Below, piece after piece: positions 12,270 to 25,500 of a DNA stretch of 64,000 nt. The translations under genes and the position numbers were made by a program. The notes under the pieces are model-generated. The model made no database searches, was not told the DNA's origin, and saw only the letters and a list, made by a program, of their open reading frames with translations. The stretch comes from Coffea arabica (lineage: Eukaryota > Streptophyta > Magnoliopsida > Gentianales > Rubiaceae). The DNA lies in contig NC_092323.1 in NCBI RefSeq assembly GCF_036785885.1, positions 18,918,501 through 18,982,500 on the forward strand, in the 5' to 3' direction. Positions within the stretch are counted from its first letter, which is position 1. The number at the start of each line of letters is the position of its first letter.

Positions 12270-13770
12270 TTTAAAGTTATTTGACATTATTTTTTTTACA
12301 AAAAAATACATCACTCTTTTATACAAAGGTACCGTATGTGCACCAAATTGTACCAAATTTCTTAAATGTATACAACTATGCCTAAGTAAAAACTGAAAGT
12401 AATACCTTGTTTGGTGTACATTATGGAAACTAAAAGTAAGAGTGCTTAAAAAAAAAAAACCCTATTTTTATATGCATTTAAGAAAATAGGAGCCAAAAAG
12501 TAAATGAATGGTTAAAAGTATTTTAAAAAAAAAAGCTATAAACAACTAGTAGTTACTGACTTACTGTATAAGATAAAACAAGAAGAAACTACCAACTGTT
12601 TATGACTTTCCTCTATCTTGGATATTAGGTATATCATCTATATGAAAATATACACCATATTTCCAAAACTCGTATGCCATGTCTCAAGAAGTAACCAAAG
12701 TAAGTTATGGTAATTGTCAAACTATGAAATTTGGACATTCGTCTTTCTTAAAAATATCTTAGAAAATTACTCTCTTAAAGTTATGAAGATTGTCTAACAG
12801 TATAATTTGAACTTTCCTATTTGTTAGAGGAACCTTAGAAGATTAGTCCCTACTATATTCTACATATCTACTATTTTAAAATTACTTAACATTTAGTTTT
12901 TTGAAAAAATACGTCACCCTTCCTATATAAAGATACCCTATGTGTGCCGAATTGTACCAAATTTCTCAAATGTATATAACTATAACTAAGAGAAAACTAA
13001 AAGTAATACCCTATTTGTTGTATTTTGTGGAATCTAAAAGTAAAAGTACTTAAAAAAACCCTAATTCTGCGTACATTTAAGAATATATGAGTCGAAAAGC
13101 AATTGAACAGTTAAATTGGTAAGAGAAAAACTATAAATAGTTGGTAGTTACACTATGAAGTAAAGGAAGAGAAAACTACAAGCTGTTTGCGGATTTCCTC
13201 TATTTTGAGTATTGGATGCACTATCTGTGCAAAAATGTACACCATATTTTCGAAACACGTATGGCATGTCTCAAGAAGGAACCAAACTAAATTATGACAA
13301 TTGTCAAACTATAAAATTTGTACATTTTTTTAAATATCTTAGGAAATTACTTTCTTGAAGTTAGGGAGATTGTCTAACCGTATAATTTGAACTTTCCTAT
13401 TTTGTAGAGAAATTGTAGGAGACTAACCCCTACTCTATTTGACATATATACTATATTAAACTTTTTGACATTCATTTTTTTTTTTTTGAAAAAAATGTCA
13501 CTCTTCTTATATGAAGGTACCTTATATGTGCCAAATTGTATCAAATTTCTTAAATGCATATAGCTATGCATAAGAAAAAACTAAAAGTAATAACCTGTTT
13601 GTTGTATATTATTGAGACTAAAAGTAAGAGTGTTTAAGAGGAATACCCTATTTTCATATACATTAAAGAAAATAGGAGCCGAAAAGCAGATGAATAGTTA
13701 AAATGTTAAAAGAAAAGCTATAAATAGCTTGTAGTTACTGTAAAAGATAAAGGAAGAAGAATTATGACTT
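12270..13770 (+). repeat. Tandem array, units of about 590-600 bp
   Basis: Two complete diverged units plus a partial one. The landmark ACCNTATRTG followed by TGYRCCNAATTGTA occurs at 12331, 12935 and 13519 (spacings 604 and 584). A second landmark, TTTCCTCTAT, occurs at 12607 and 13194 (587). An isolated fragment of the same unit lies at about 10350-10500. No open reading frame is conserved between units, so it looks like a non-coding array. Confidence 0.75.
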
Positions 13771-14918
13771 TCTTTTGTTTTATTAAGAACTTCACGCCTT
13801 TTTTAGAAACTTTCGGCTTTCCTTGTACCGTATGTGTACCTAATGCCTTATTTAGGGACTTTCGGCTCTTCTTATAACCCAATGTGTATATCTTTAAATT
13901 GTTATTCATCAAAATAAAATATACATTTTTATTTTACCATCTTTTCTGGGAAGTGGGAGATATATTTTTACTTAATCATTCGTCAAAGAAGAAAGAGGGA
14001 AAAGCTTTAGTTGAAATTTTGAGCTTTGATTTGAATGAGTAGAAACGGAGCTCATAATTGCTTAAATTAACGTATTTTTCTTGCATCATTATAATTTATT
14101 AAAGAATTATGATGTCTAAATTGTAGTAAATTATCGTGACCCAATCTTGGGCTGTTTTTGGCTCCCAATCGAAAATAATATTATAATTGCACAATAACTT
14201 CAACTATACCGAGTCCAAGTCCCAAAAATATGTCAATATGGGTATCATTTGAAAGTACCTTAAATAAGCTTTCCAACGCCATATATATGCTTAATTTGGA
14301 TGTATAATATAAAAAAAAAAGATATAATATATGTTTAAAGTTTGACGACAAAAAATAAAATTTTGAAAAGCGTGCAATGAAGTAACCAATTCACGGACCA
14401 CGGGCAGGTGCAACCGTTCCTGACGGTTTTGTATATTTTGCACACCACGTAACTTTGTTTGCACACGGTGTAATTTTGTTTGCATAACATATAACTTTAG
14501 AACAAATTTTTGTGGATTCTACACATGTTGTTAAAAATGAGGTACAAGAAGTTATTTGGACGTACAATTTTTTTAGATCAAAACTTGGCCATGAACAACT
14601 CAGGAGCGGTCTAGCAATCCATCTGATGACGCTCCTGCCCCTCATCCCCAATTCACCGGTTTGCTAATTCAATCATTGCAGTCAAACCTGTCTCAAATTT
14701 ACCAATGTATACGAGTGTCAAGCAGGGCATTGAAGATCAACTTTTCCTTAGGTTGGGTATTTCCACATTACAGACTTTTCTTCCTTTATAGCTTGCCACT
14801 TCGTACAAAGATAGCACTCTAGTACTACACTACAAGACCACCTTCTCTTCTCTATATTCAAGTACTTCCTCTACTTTTCCTCTTTTCCTTCGTCCATTGA
14901 ACTCGAAAGAAAGCCAGA

Positions 14919-15254
14919 ATGAGCCATCCAAATGAAGAAAAGAAGATGAAAGTAAAGAAAGGATGGCTAGTGGTTTGGGTAGGCCTAGAAGAAGGAGAAG
15001 ACGGTGGATTCCAGCGTTTTGTCATCCCCATATCGCACCTTAAACATCCCCTATTCATCAGCCTTCTTGACAATGCTCATGAGGTTTATGGATACCATGC
15101 AACTGGCCCTCTGAGACTTCCTTGTTCAGTTGATGATTTTCTTCATCTTCGATGGCGAATCGAGAAGGAAACTAACAACTATCACAATCACTTTCACCAG
15201 CAGAATCACTTCCATCATCACCTTCCTGGCTCCTTGTCCTTCAATTCTTGCTAA
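14919..15254 (+). CDS. SAUR family auxin-responsive protein
   Basis: Small Auxin Up RNA protein, 111 aa, intronless as is usual for SAURs. Known SAURs of the growth-promoting type inhibit PP2C.D phosphatases and so activate plasma-membrane H+-ATPases; that role is inferred here from the family. Residues about 10-80 carry the SAUR core: KKGWLVVWVGLEEG, then QRFVIPISHLKHPLFISLL, then AHEVYGYHATGPLRLPCSVDDFL. The His-rich tail (NYHNHFHQQNHFHHH) lies outside the core and resembles tails of the SAUR32/71 group. The start is the first ATG of the open frame. A possible TATA-like CTATATTC lies about 65 bp upstream. The gene stands alone, not in a SAUR cluster within this window. Confidence 0.9.
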   Translation: MSHPNEEKKMKVKKGWLVVWVGLEEGEDGGFQRFVIPISHLKHPLFISLLDNAHEVYGYHATGPLRLPCSVDDFLHLRWRIEKETNNYHNHFHQQNHFHHHLPGSLSFNSC

Positions 15255-16222
15255 GTCTACAAATACAAGAGAGGGTGATAAGAGGGTTTCTTGGAGGCGT
15301 TTTCATCCTCATAATCATGGCAAGTTGGCTTAATATCTCTTTGCAGCGAAAACACTTCCAATCAGCCTTTTTTGGTCCCTAATTTGCAACAAGTTCTTGT
15401 CTTGGGATCATTATAATTATGTTCTGCTAGGTGCCTTGTAAAATTTGCCTGCTCCTTACTATTATATGTAGAAATACAAAGAAGTTAATAATAGCAATAA
15501 TAATGTAATTTAATTAGGCCTACCAATTTTGTTGAAACTTTTATTACCTTACGGGGTCTGTCCAAGTCATGTGTGTCATTTCTTTCCTTCATCTCTTTCT
15601 TGACATAAGTCAAGTGGCACGCTCAACAGTTGTCTGCCCACCAAAATGGATATCATCTACGATATCGGCATCAACTCCTCAGCTCCCAAAAATCAGCACG
15701 AACAGTATATTAGATAGAAAAAATCTCTTACAGTTCCTATGGATGATAGTTAGACTGTAGTTAAGCTTGAGACTGTAGATAAGCTTAAATGCATTAAATA
15801 TACAGTTTTTTTTTTCACTCATGTTGTTATAACCAGAGTATTCCCTTTGATTACGAATATGATATCTCTCTTTTTTTTTGTGCTAAAAAAGTTGTGTAAA
15901 AAATTAGCAGGTATATAAATCTAACTAGATTAAAGGGTGCTCTGGCACCATCTTCGGATTACAAATATGATATCTCGATTGTGCAAAGATTGTCTTAACA
16001 GGGAAAAGCAAGTGGTCTTCTTTTCTTTGTCATTTCTTTTGTAGTAAGTGGAAACGAGCTTCTAATTCTATTTGATGCCACCTGCTCTGCAACAAGAATT
16101 GATTGGTTTGGATAACAAATCTATGTGCTTATAGTGCTATACTTAGCTGGCAAAATAAACTTATTTTGCCAAAGTATAAATTTTATCACAAAAAAAAATA
16201 AAATTTGCTATGAGAGTACTGT

Positions 16223-16266
16223 AGGCCTTGTGCTCTTTCATGTAGGCCTTGTGCTCTTTCATGTGG
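16223..16266 (+). repeat. 22-bp perfect tandem duplication
   Basis: GTAGGCCTTGTGCTCTTTCAT occurs twice in direct succession. Confidence 0.85.
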
Positions 16267-17722
16267 GGATAAAAAATCGATCTTAAAGTCTGGTAGGTAA
16301 TATCAGTTTAGTGTTCCATATTTTTGTAAGGGAGTAAGTACTCCTCATTTGCACTTAGCATCTTTTTCAAACACTTGAGGGTAACCTCAACATGTAATTT
16401 TATTTTTTACAGTAATAAAATAAGGGGTTAGCAGCCCCTTCCTAGGAGAAAAAAAAAAGGTCCAGAACCTTTAGTTAAGTGATAATTTTTTTAAACATAA
16501 AAGTGATAAATTTTGCTACTCAAATAGTAAATTTCTTATTGAATTAATAACCTTGGTAGAAAACATGACAAACTTTTCAGAAACTGGTAATCCTTTGTAA
16601 TCAAATGGTAATTTTTGCAAACAAATCCATAAGTTTGCAAAAAAATTTATAATTTATTAAATAACTGATGAATTTTACTAACCTTATGTAATTAAACCAC
16701 CTGGGGCACGCCCAGGTGGCCAGGGGAGAGAGCATCCGCCCCTGCTAGGTCGGGGGATCAAATACATGATTGTGAATTTGAATAATAAATTTGTGAGTCA
16801 TAGGAATCCCTTGAGTTTATTACAGAAGTAGCATGAAGCATGCGTAACAAGGGCTTGTTTGGCAAGTAAGTTTTTGACCAAATTTGTCTGCTATAAATTT
16901 TTTAACAATTTTAATTACAGTAATCTCAAAAAAACTTCTCAAAATTTTTAAACTATACACTTCAAAATATCAAAAATTTTACACACTTCAAAAATTTTTT
17001 CTACAACTTCTACAGTGAGTTGTAGTAAAGTTTTAGATAAATATCCAAAAAATTCATTTACCAAATGGTTGTTGTTAAAGAGGGGGGAAACAGGTCTCTC
17101 CAGTTGAGTTCTATCCTGGTATAGTTCTTGCAATATTCAGTATAAACTGGTGCAGTTATGGTGGAATAGTAAATTTTATACCTCGAATCTTTTGAACTGA
17201 CAAATTTCATGACTATACCAAAGCTTTACGAGTTTACACCAAATACCATAAAAATCACAACGACCGGAAAGAACTGAATTGGACAGTTCCCGGATCCAAA
17301 AGCGGGATGGTTGCTGAACTGTATACAAGAATTTATTTAATCAAGTGGTAAATGTCTAATTCCACAAAGATAATTACGTTTTTATTTTTTATGTGACATG
17401 ATAACAGTGCAAGCCACAGCTAGCAGAGGGGACATGTACAGTTTGTATAGTGTAAGACTAAAACTCAAGACTAGACTTTTAGTGTAAAATTTAGTGTACG
17501 TAATTTTAGACTAAAATAGTAACTTTTAAAGATAGTAAAGTAGTTATTTAATTGATGCTCGATTAACATTAATAAGCTTTCGAGCGACCATATTCATGCT
17601 CAAGCTCAAAATTTTCAAACTTTTCAAGTTACTCTAACTTGGCTGAATTTGGTAGCCATTCAGCTTGAGCATAGCTTTAATCGAGTAGCTAGCGAGCTAT
17701 TGGACTCGTGTGCAAACCATAA

Positions 17723-17890
17723 GTGTTTGGATAGCACAAATATCTCAAATAATATTTCGCTTGCATCATAAATACATTTCTCAATCCATCTTTTTACATT
17801 CCTAATTATCTTTTTATCTCACATACATCACATCACAAAAAGTGCTACAGTAATTATTCCAAATAATATTTCAAATAATACTCTAGATCT
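17723..17890. mobile_element. MITE, GTTTGGAT family, copy 1
   Basis: Starts GTGTTTGGATAG and shares the internal blocks TTTTTATCTCACATACATCA and GTGCTACAGTAATTATT with copies at about 29343-29507, 30507-30677 and 30935-31085. The family has short inverted ends of the GTTTGGAT/ATCCAAAC type and is a non-autonomous DNA transposon. Confidence 0.6.
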
Positions 17891-19595
17891 CAATAATGTT
17901 ATTTATCACTGAATTTGGTATTGTTATATGAAGGCATATGAGATATGAAAATGAAATTGTAAAAAAGCAATTGTACCATCAAAGAGTTCAAAATTTTGAT
18001 ATCATATCTTTTTCTTTTAGGAAAAAAAGGCTCATGCATGTTTAGATTTTAGATTGCTAAAAATTTAGAATATAAAAAGCAAAGAACATTCTAACCATTG
18101 GAGTAAATTGGTCTTGTTTAGAAGCAAGAGAGCTTCCAATGAGGAATTTGAAATTATTGGTGATAATTTATTCTCATTTTCTTAGAAAAGTCAATACTTG
18201 CCATCTTGACTTCTTTTTCTTGATTCATAGCATTATTTTTAACTCTTTCGACATATTTTTTTCCAAAATTAAAATGAATAGGAATTTCTTTATTGGTGAC
18301 GGACGACTCATTTGCTTTCCTTTCCACCGCAAGAAAAACCTACAACGATTAAATTCATACTCTAAAATGTTCTAATTTTCAAATACACCCTTTTAAAAGA
18401 TCTGCCAAAAATGTGCCTGCATAATTTGAAAATGGCTAATACTTTAACGATTAGCATCTATGTACATCATTTGCAAATTGCTACCACTTTGACGATTGGC
18501 AACTGAATTTTTTTTCCTCAAAAACTATGCTCCAACATTAGTTTTTTTTCTGTCTTTTGTCAAACATAGAGAGAAATTTTCTAGCATAGCCAAAAACTAG
18601 TGACATGGTTAAAAAATTCCTTAACTAGATATTTTTCTTTCCAAGGAATATATTGGATAGAAAAAATCTCTTGTAGTTCCTATGTGTGATAGTGAAACGT
18701 AATTGGGCTTAAATGCAATAAATCTACCTTTTCATCTTTACTCGTATTGTTATACCCCGGCATATTTTCTTGAATAAGAATGTGATTTGTTGATCGTGCA
18801 AAGATTGTTAGATCCGGGGAATACTAAGCAGATTTCCTTTCTTTGTCATATCAAGTAAGGGGACACATGGTTCCTGCTCAATTAGAATTTATTTGTTTGA
18901 TAAAAATTTATGTGCCTATAATGCTGTACTTAGCTGTCAGTTTTCCTAAAAATTAAAGTTCATTTCATCGAGAACAAAATATTTTCTTTGTGTGTGGGTT
19001 AAAAAAAAAAAAGCATGCTTTTAGAGGAAGAGATATTATTTTATCAATCGAGTCACAGGTACCTACACATGTTCATACCTAATGATTTTTCACAAAATGG
19101 TGACGAAACATATAACTTAGATATTATTTTCTCAATTGCGGCGATCCGTAATTTAGAACCAACTCCTACAGAGTACCACTTTTCTGATATCAACAATATA
19201 TTAAGAAATTCGCCAATTGAGAGAGGTATAATGCAACTAAAATTTAGAGAGTTTAGTGCATTTAACGCTTCTCAAAAAAATTACGTACTAATAATCTTTC
19301 CTCAAATTTGGATGGAAATTTGGGTGGAAATTTTTTGGCTACTGTAGAGTTAGTGTACATCCCTCCAACCCCTTCCGTTTCCTTTCCTTTCCCTCCCGCT
19401 GAAAACGGTCAAACAATGGAAATCTGAGCTTTATCTTCATTTTTTATTTTCTGCCCAAATCTCCAACTCCCAGGCTAGGCCTTAAAGTCTAAAGTCTAAA
19501 CCCATCGGTAGCATCACCCGCCCCAAAGCGAGTAAGCGACTAAATACGCCACCAGTTTGCTAAAGCAACCGAGTTCCACATCAGATTTCTCCGCC

Positions 19596-22500
19596 ATGGC
19601 TCTACGCTTAAAAGGTCCGTCTGTTTTCACCCCAACCTTTGTGTTAATAGATTTGTTTTCATATATGTTGTTGCCAATTTGTAGTTCCTAATTTTTTGGT
19701 GATTTTTTTTTTGTGCGTTAAGAATCTCTTGTGTGCTTCTTTTATCTCATGTTTACTCAAATTGCCTCAGCAAATTAGTACATATGGAAAAGAGTAAGAA
19801 TTTATGTCATTGGAAATTGTCCTTTTCATTTGTTTGCGGTTCAGTAGGATGACGAGCTCTGTGATAAAAAGATTGAATCTTGCAAAAAAATTTGTCTTCA
19901 AAGTTGGGTTGTTCTTCTTTTTTCTTTAATCCTTTTTGTGTTTGCGGGGGGAGGGGGGAAGAGGGGTAATGGGGTATTGTCTTTGTAATTAAAAGTTCTG
20001 AAATTTGGGGATTTGCAGCTTGGGATGTAATGGCTGCTAGGTGTACTTTAGGATCTGTTTGGTTTTTGATTTTATAATCAGAAGAATTTTTTTAGTTTGT
20101 GTTTGGCTGCTGATGGGAATGGACTATACAGGAAAATACCTAGAATCTTGTTGATTGCAGTTCTCAGTTTTGCTCTACTTATTCTTTATGAGAAATGAAA
20201 TGTGGCCTTATTCGACTTGGACTCTGAATTACTCCCTTTCCATTGATAAAAGTCGATAAATATGATTAATTTGTGAATTTAAAACGTTCAATGCAAAAAG
20301 TTCCTACTGCCAATAAGGGTTAGTTTCTTGTTTGTTTTTGACTATATTGGATCTTTAATTATCTTCTGATGTATTTCATTGTTGTATTGATGCTCTGGCA
20401 CCTCCTAAGAGCTACTAATTCTTGAAGGGATGGTTGCAGTTTTGAGTAAGAAAGTGCAGAAGTTTGAACGGAGGGGTATGCAGAATTGTAAACTTAACCC
20501 TGAAAGAGTGCCCGCTTTAGACGCCATACTTAATGATGTTTTTGATGTCTCTCGTCCTAAGCCTCATGATTATGATGTCCGGAAAGACTTGGTTCGGATT
20601 TTTAATGAAATCGCAAGGGAAATTTTTGGTAATTTTTATCTGTTGTTTTTCTACAATGTGCACAAGTTTTTAGTTTTTAGAACCTTTAAGTAGTTTCATG
20701 CAGCGAATTTCTTACCCATGCACAGTTTACTGTTTGTTTCAGGCAAATCTACTGACATTCCTATTGTGGAGGAATTTGGCTCTTTTGTGATGGATCTTTT
20801 CAATGCAAAAAGCGATTTAGATCTTTCTTTCAACTTTACCCAAAGTGGAGTTCAGATTACACGGGAGAAGAAGATTCAAACGCTTCGGAAGCTTGCAAAG
20901 AAGTTTTATGCCTTGCAAAGTAAGTGTGTGTACCTCATCTATTTAATTTTTTCTGGAATCTGACCTAATCTTTGCCAGCTTCATAAAAAATGAAAGAAAA
21001 GTGTTTTTAACCACCTAGTTGTCTTGTAATTCCCTCTGAGTAATGCCATTGCTGAGTTGTGGTTAAAACATCCGTTTTTGTTAGAGATGAAATGGATAAG
21101 CTGCAAATTTTTTCAATCTGAGCTTGGTAGTTAGTAAAAAGAGGAATCTTAACTAAAATCTTCTTTTCATGAGAAAGAGTAGATTGTTGTTCATAGAGAA
21201 AAAACTTGGTTGAAGGCAGTATGTAAGGAGCAGGGTATTATTTTAAAGAACTAAAAAGGTTATGAATTTCCATTTAATGAAGATGAAAGGATGCATAAAA
21301 ATCATGAGAATTCTGGAAAAGAGGAGAGTAGACCACCCCCCCCCCTCCCTCTCTCTCTCTCTCATTTTGACAAACATTTTATGTGATCACTGCCCTGCTT
21401 TCCTGACCATGCTTCTACTGTTGCTGCTCCATCAAAATTCTCTACTTAAGACTACTTCACTTGAAAAGATCCCAGTTAATCTTGGCATCTCTACACTATT
21501 GCCAATGCCTGTCATTTCAATTCATGCATGGATATTTCCCATTTACCTCATTAAACACTAGCAGAGTATCAGCAGCCGCTAAAATTCTTATAGAGGTCAA
21601 TGGTTTTCTACAGAATATTCTAGCATGATGAAGCCAATTAGAAACACCAGTAAGAAGAAGGTTCAGAAAATTTGTGTAAAATATGTTATATTGTTTGTGC
21701 TATTAACAGATAATGCAATTAAGTGCTTTATGAGTGCCGGAAATTTTTTCCCATTTCGACAAGGAAATTACCAAGACCTAGGAATTTGACCTATGTTGGA
21801 GTATATTTATTGTATCAATTGCAACATTTCAGTGTCCATAGTTGTGTTTTGGTTGCTAATACAGGGGTAACTTAATATTCATTATTCCATCAATCAATGG
21901 CCTGGTGGTTAGAAAATTTTTTAGAAATACAAGAAACAACAGAGCATTGTCACCATTTTAAATGACGCCAATATTTGCAATTTTATCACGTGCCATTTGA
22001 ATTTTAAATGGATTACATGTGGACAGTCTAGTGTGTTAATGAATGGAAATAATATTTCCTTTATCTCTCTCTGTTACACACACACACACACACAAAGCAT
22101 GCAGTTGGACACGACAGTGTCAGTAACAAGCACATTTTTATTTATCAGTTTGCCTTGTAGGGACTTTCCTGACTTTTTTTAGCTATTTTTGTTGCTTATA
22201 CATTTAATTGGGGTGAAAAAATGTCACTTCATTTTCTTATGGGAAAAAATTGGGTTACTTGGAGAATTGTAGTTTGTTATCAGATTTACGTATTATACTG
22301 TTCAAGTCAACAAGCGAGAAAGCCCCTCTTTGTCATTAAAAATGTATGGGACCCTAATTAAGACATGGATCTCAGGATATAAACCGCATAACCTAAGAGT
22401 TAAGCTGTAAGCATGCCGATCATGAGGGTTAGAAGAGAGCTTCAGCTTGTTCTTGATTAGATTTTGATTTCTAACTTATTGCTCCTTTTCTTTCAGTTCT

Positions 22501-25500
22501 TTTTTTATTTTTGTTTTGCTCTCCATGAGTGCAAGAGTGAGTAGGCAATTGCAGGATATTACTGTAAAATTTCCTGGAGACGCGTTCAAATGTTCTGCAT
22601 AGACCACAGTTCGGAAAAAATAAACAGAAACAATTTAAAGGATTGCGAACATGATACCCAAAATCTAACTGAATGCTTGTCCAGGCAAGTGTTTGTTTGT
22701 TACTAGCATATGTGATTATTTTGAATGACATAGGTGTAGCCGAGGAGGCCTTGTCCTAGTGGCTAAGGTTGATGCTCCAACAATTAGAGGTCCTCAGTTC
22801 AATCCCTCCTTTCCTCTCCCCACTTCTTAAATCCTATGGCTCCCCTGCTAAAAAAAAGGAAGAATGACTTGGGTGTAGAAGTGTAGCTCATTCCTGCCAC
22901 TCTTGTAGTGGCAAAGCTGTTGTTGTAAGAATCATTTGATTCTGCTGTTTGTTCATCTAACATAAAGTTTTACCACAGTAGGCGTAAATTGATTCTGCTG
23001 TTTGTTCATCTAACATAAAGTTTTACCACAGTAGGCGTAAATGTGATTTAGCTGAACTTACTTATTGGGACTTCTTGATACATTTAAGTGGCAATTTGCA
23101 ATGTATAAAACTCAGGATATTGCGATGGCTAATGTGTCACTTCTGGACTTACCGGATTTATTCTTACATGTGTACAAAGGAGAAAATAAGAAGACTTTAT
23201 GCTGCTTTTCATTTTTTTTCCCCGTTGTTTAGGATGAAGTTAAGCACTCTTGTTTGGAAGCCAAATATGTTTTTGAAGTTTAGATAAAGATAGGAATGAG
23301 TTTCTATTTGAGGATGTTTGCTTCACAAGTTGGGATATTTCTGATATATGCATCTTTGTGCTTTAGGTGGCGGGCATGTTTATGGTGTACATCCAATTAC
23401 GACTGCCAAAGTTCCTATTCTTAAAGTTGTTGACCGCGGAACTGGTGTTGAGTGTGATATATCAATTGAAAACAGAGATGGGATTTTGAAATCTCAGTTA
23501 ATTCGTATATTTTGTTCTATAGATGAAAGGTTCCGGAAGCTAAGTTTTTTGGTAATTGTTATATACTCGAATTCATCACTATATTCAATTTGGGCACTAA
23601 TTTTTGCTACATATTCTCAGCTTTACAGTTCCACAAAACCTTTAATATTACTTCTCTACTATTGTAATAGTTTTCTAGTTATTGTTTGGACTGATGAGCA
23701 GAATTTGTATTTTCCTATGGAACAAGTTAATTATCATGCTTCAATTGTTATGTGGAACTGAAACTTCATAGTTGAATTTATCCAAGTGAACAGGTTTAGG
23801 AAGTAATTTTTGATATTGTACTTGAAGGTTTGGTGTGAGAATAGAAGGTTGGATGTGGGTCTCTGAGGAGAGAGTGATGATACTTTCCAACATTTTAGAT
23901 GTACCGGTGTCTGTTCTAGGAGTTCTCTGCATAAACATGATAATTCTTGATTACAGGTACAGCTACTACAAACATAGAATAATGAAAAGCTACGGTACGA
24001 AACAGTAGAATTGTGTTATTAATACGTGGAGGCTTTTAAGTGCCTCAAGTGTAGTTCTCTGCTGAGCAATTACATAACTTCAAACTACTTTTTAGAGGTG
24101 AACTGATAGTTCCTTTTGCTAAGATATAAACTTTAAGTAGGGAATATTAGGGGATATTAGGGAAATTAAATAGTTTTGGATAGATGTTAGACAGATGACA
24201 TATGGGAAGTGAAATTTGGAGGACACTAGATTATCTATTATCTCTAGGAAGGACTAAACTGTTACTTGATGCAAAGTGGAGTAGTTTTGGAACTGACTAA
24301 CAAGTCCCACTTTCACTTTGGTCTTAGGGAATGCATGAATCTATATAGTCTGCATCCAAATGACATTGAGAATTCCTTTGTCATTTTAAACAGCATGCTG
24401 GAGTATCTCTTAGCTGTTTCTTATCATCAGCTTGGTCCAAAATTATTTTGGTGAATCTCAATGTTAGAATTTGTACTGCATTGCTTGCATGTTACCTGGA
24501 CTTTTTTGAACTTTTTTGCTTCTGATCTCACTGAAAACCTGATATATCATTGCAGATGAAAACATGGGCAAAGGCACAAAAGATCAATAGCTCAAAAGAT
24601 GGAACATTAAACTCTTTATCTATAATACAGTTGGTTGCTTTTCATTTGCAGGTATGATTGTGACTCCAATTTAATCTCTATTGCCTTTTTGTTGGATTAT
24701 CTGTAGCACTTTAATTGTACCTTTGCAAAAACTTTTTTGGCAAGCACTATCCATGTAATAATCATGTAATATTTGCAATATTACATTCTCCATGCTTTAT
24801 TTTTCATTCTCCTTACATATTTATTACACCTTTCCTAGCCATAGCTTGTCAGTCAAATTATAGTTGAAATCTCATAGCTATGGTATCAACTACCCTTCAG
24901 AGGGATAAGATATGACAACTGTAGTTTAGGTGATGAACCGAGAGAATTAACCAATAGTAGACATTTGGCAAGTGGCAACTCAACCACAATGCTTTCATTT
25001 CAAAGATTTGTGATAGTCTTCTTGCTCCTTGATTTCAGAGTGAATTTTGTAACAGGAATTACATTTCCTTGCTGTATAGTTGTTAGATTCTTTTCCTTCA
25101 TTTTGTACCTAGGTTTCAACAGTTGACATTTGAAATGAGTTTGTCATGTTTTACATACTTTTGTCCTGCTCAATACTGTGTGCATCATCTTTGATGAAGT
25201 TCTGCTTTTCTCTTGTTACTGTCTCCGCAGACACGGAATCCTCCTATACTACCTCCATTTTCTGCCTTATTTAAAGGTAACAGTTCTCCTTTAAGAATGT
25301 GGGATAATGTTCTAACAATATGGTTCTGTTCATCTGTTGCATGTGAACAGAAAATGGATGTGGTAATTTAGTCGGCAATATGATGAATCTGTTTATCAGA
25401 ATTAGAAGATTAGATGTGGTATTTGATGATATGTATGAAACATGAAATGGGAGAGTAGTAAGCAACTGAATGGAAAATCTAAAATGGGAGAGAACTTGAG

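Larger units (their letters stand above)
6230..14918. other. AT-rich intergenic region, 8.7 kb
   Basis: No gene could be supported. Open frames here are short (up to about 80 codons), lack recognisable motifs and are expected by chance in AT-rich DNA. The region holds two SINEs, local duplications at 7.7-8.0 and 10.7-11.0 kb, and a tandem array at 12.3-13.8 kb, all listed separately. Confidence 0.6.
15255..19595. other. Intergenic, 4.3 kb; no gene seen
   Basis: Holds a dispersed duplication (15703-16155 resembling 18648-18940), a 22-bp tandem duplication at 16223-16266, and a MITE at about 17723-17890. An open frame of 110 codons at 19015-19347 has no recognisable domain. The last 200 bp, pyrimidine-rich, are the likely promoter and 5' UTR of the next gene. 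Confidence 0.55.

Noticed and set aside
14391-14651. 86-codon minus-strand open frame
   Set aside because: Built on repetitive TTTGTTTGCA-type text; no domain.
19015-19347. 110-codon open frame upstream of the HESO1-like gene
   Set aside because: No recognised domain, and composition like the surrounding non-coding DNA.
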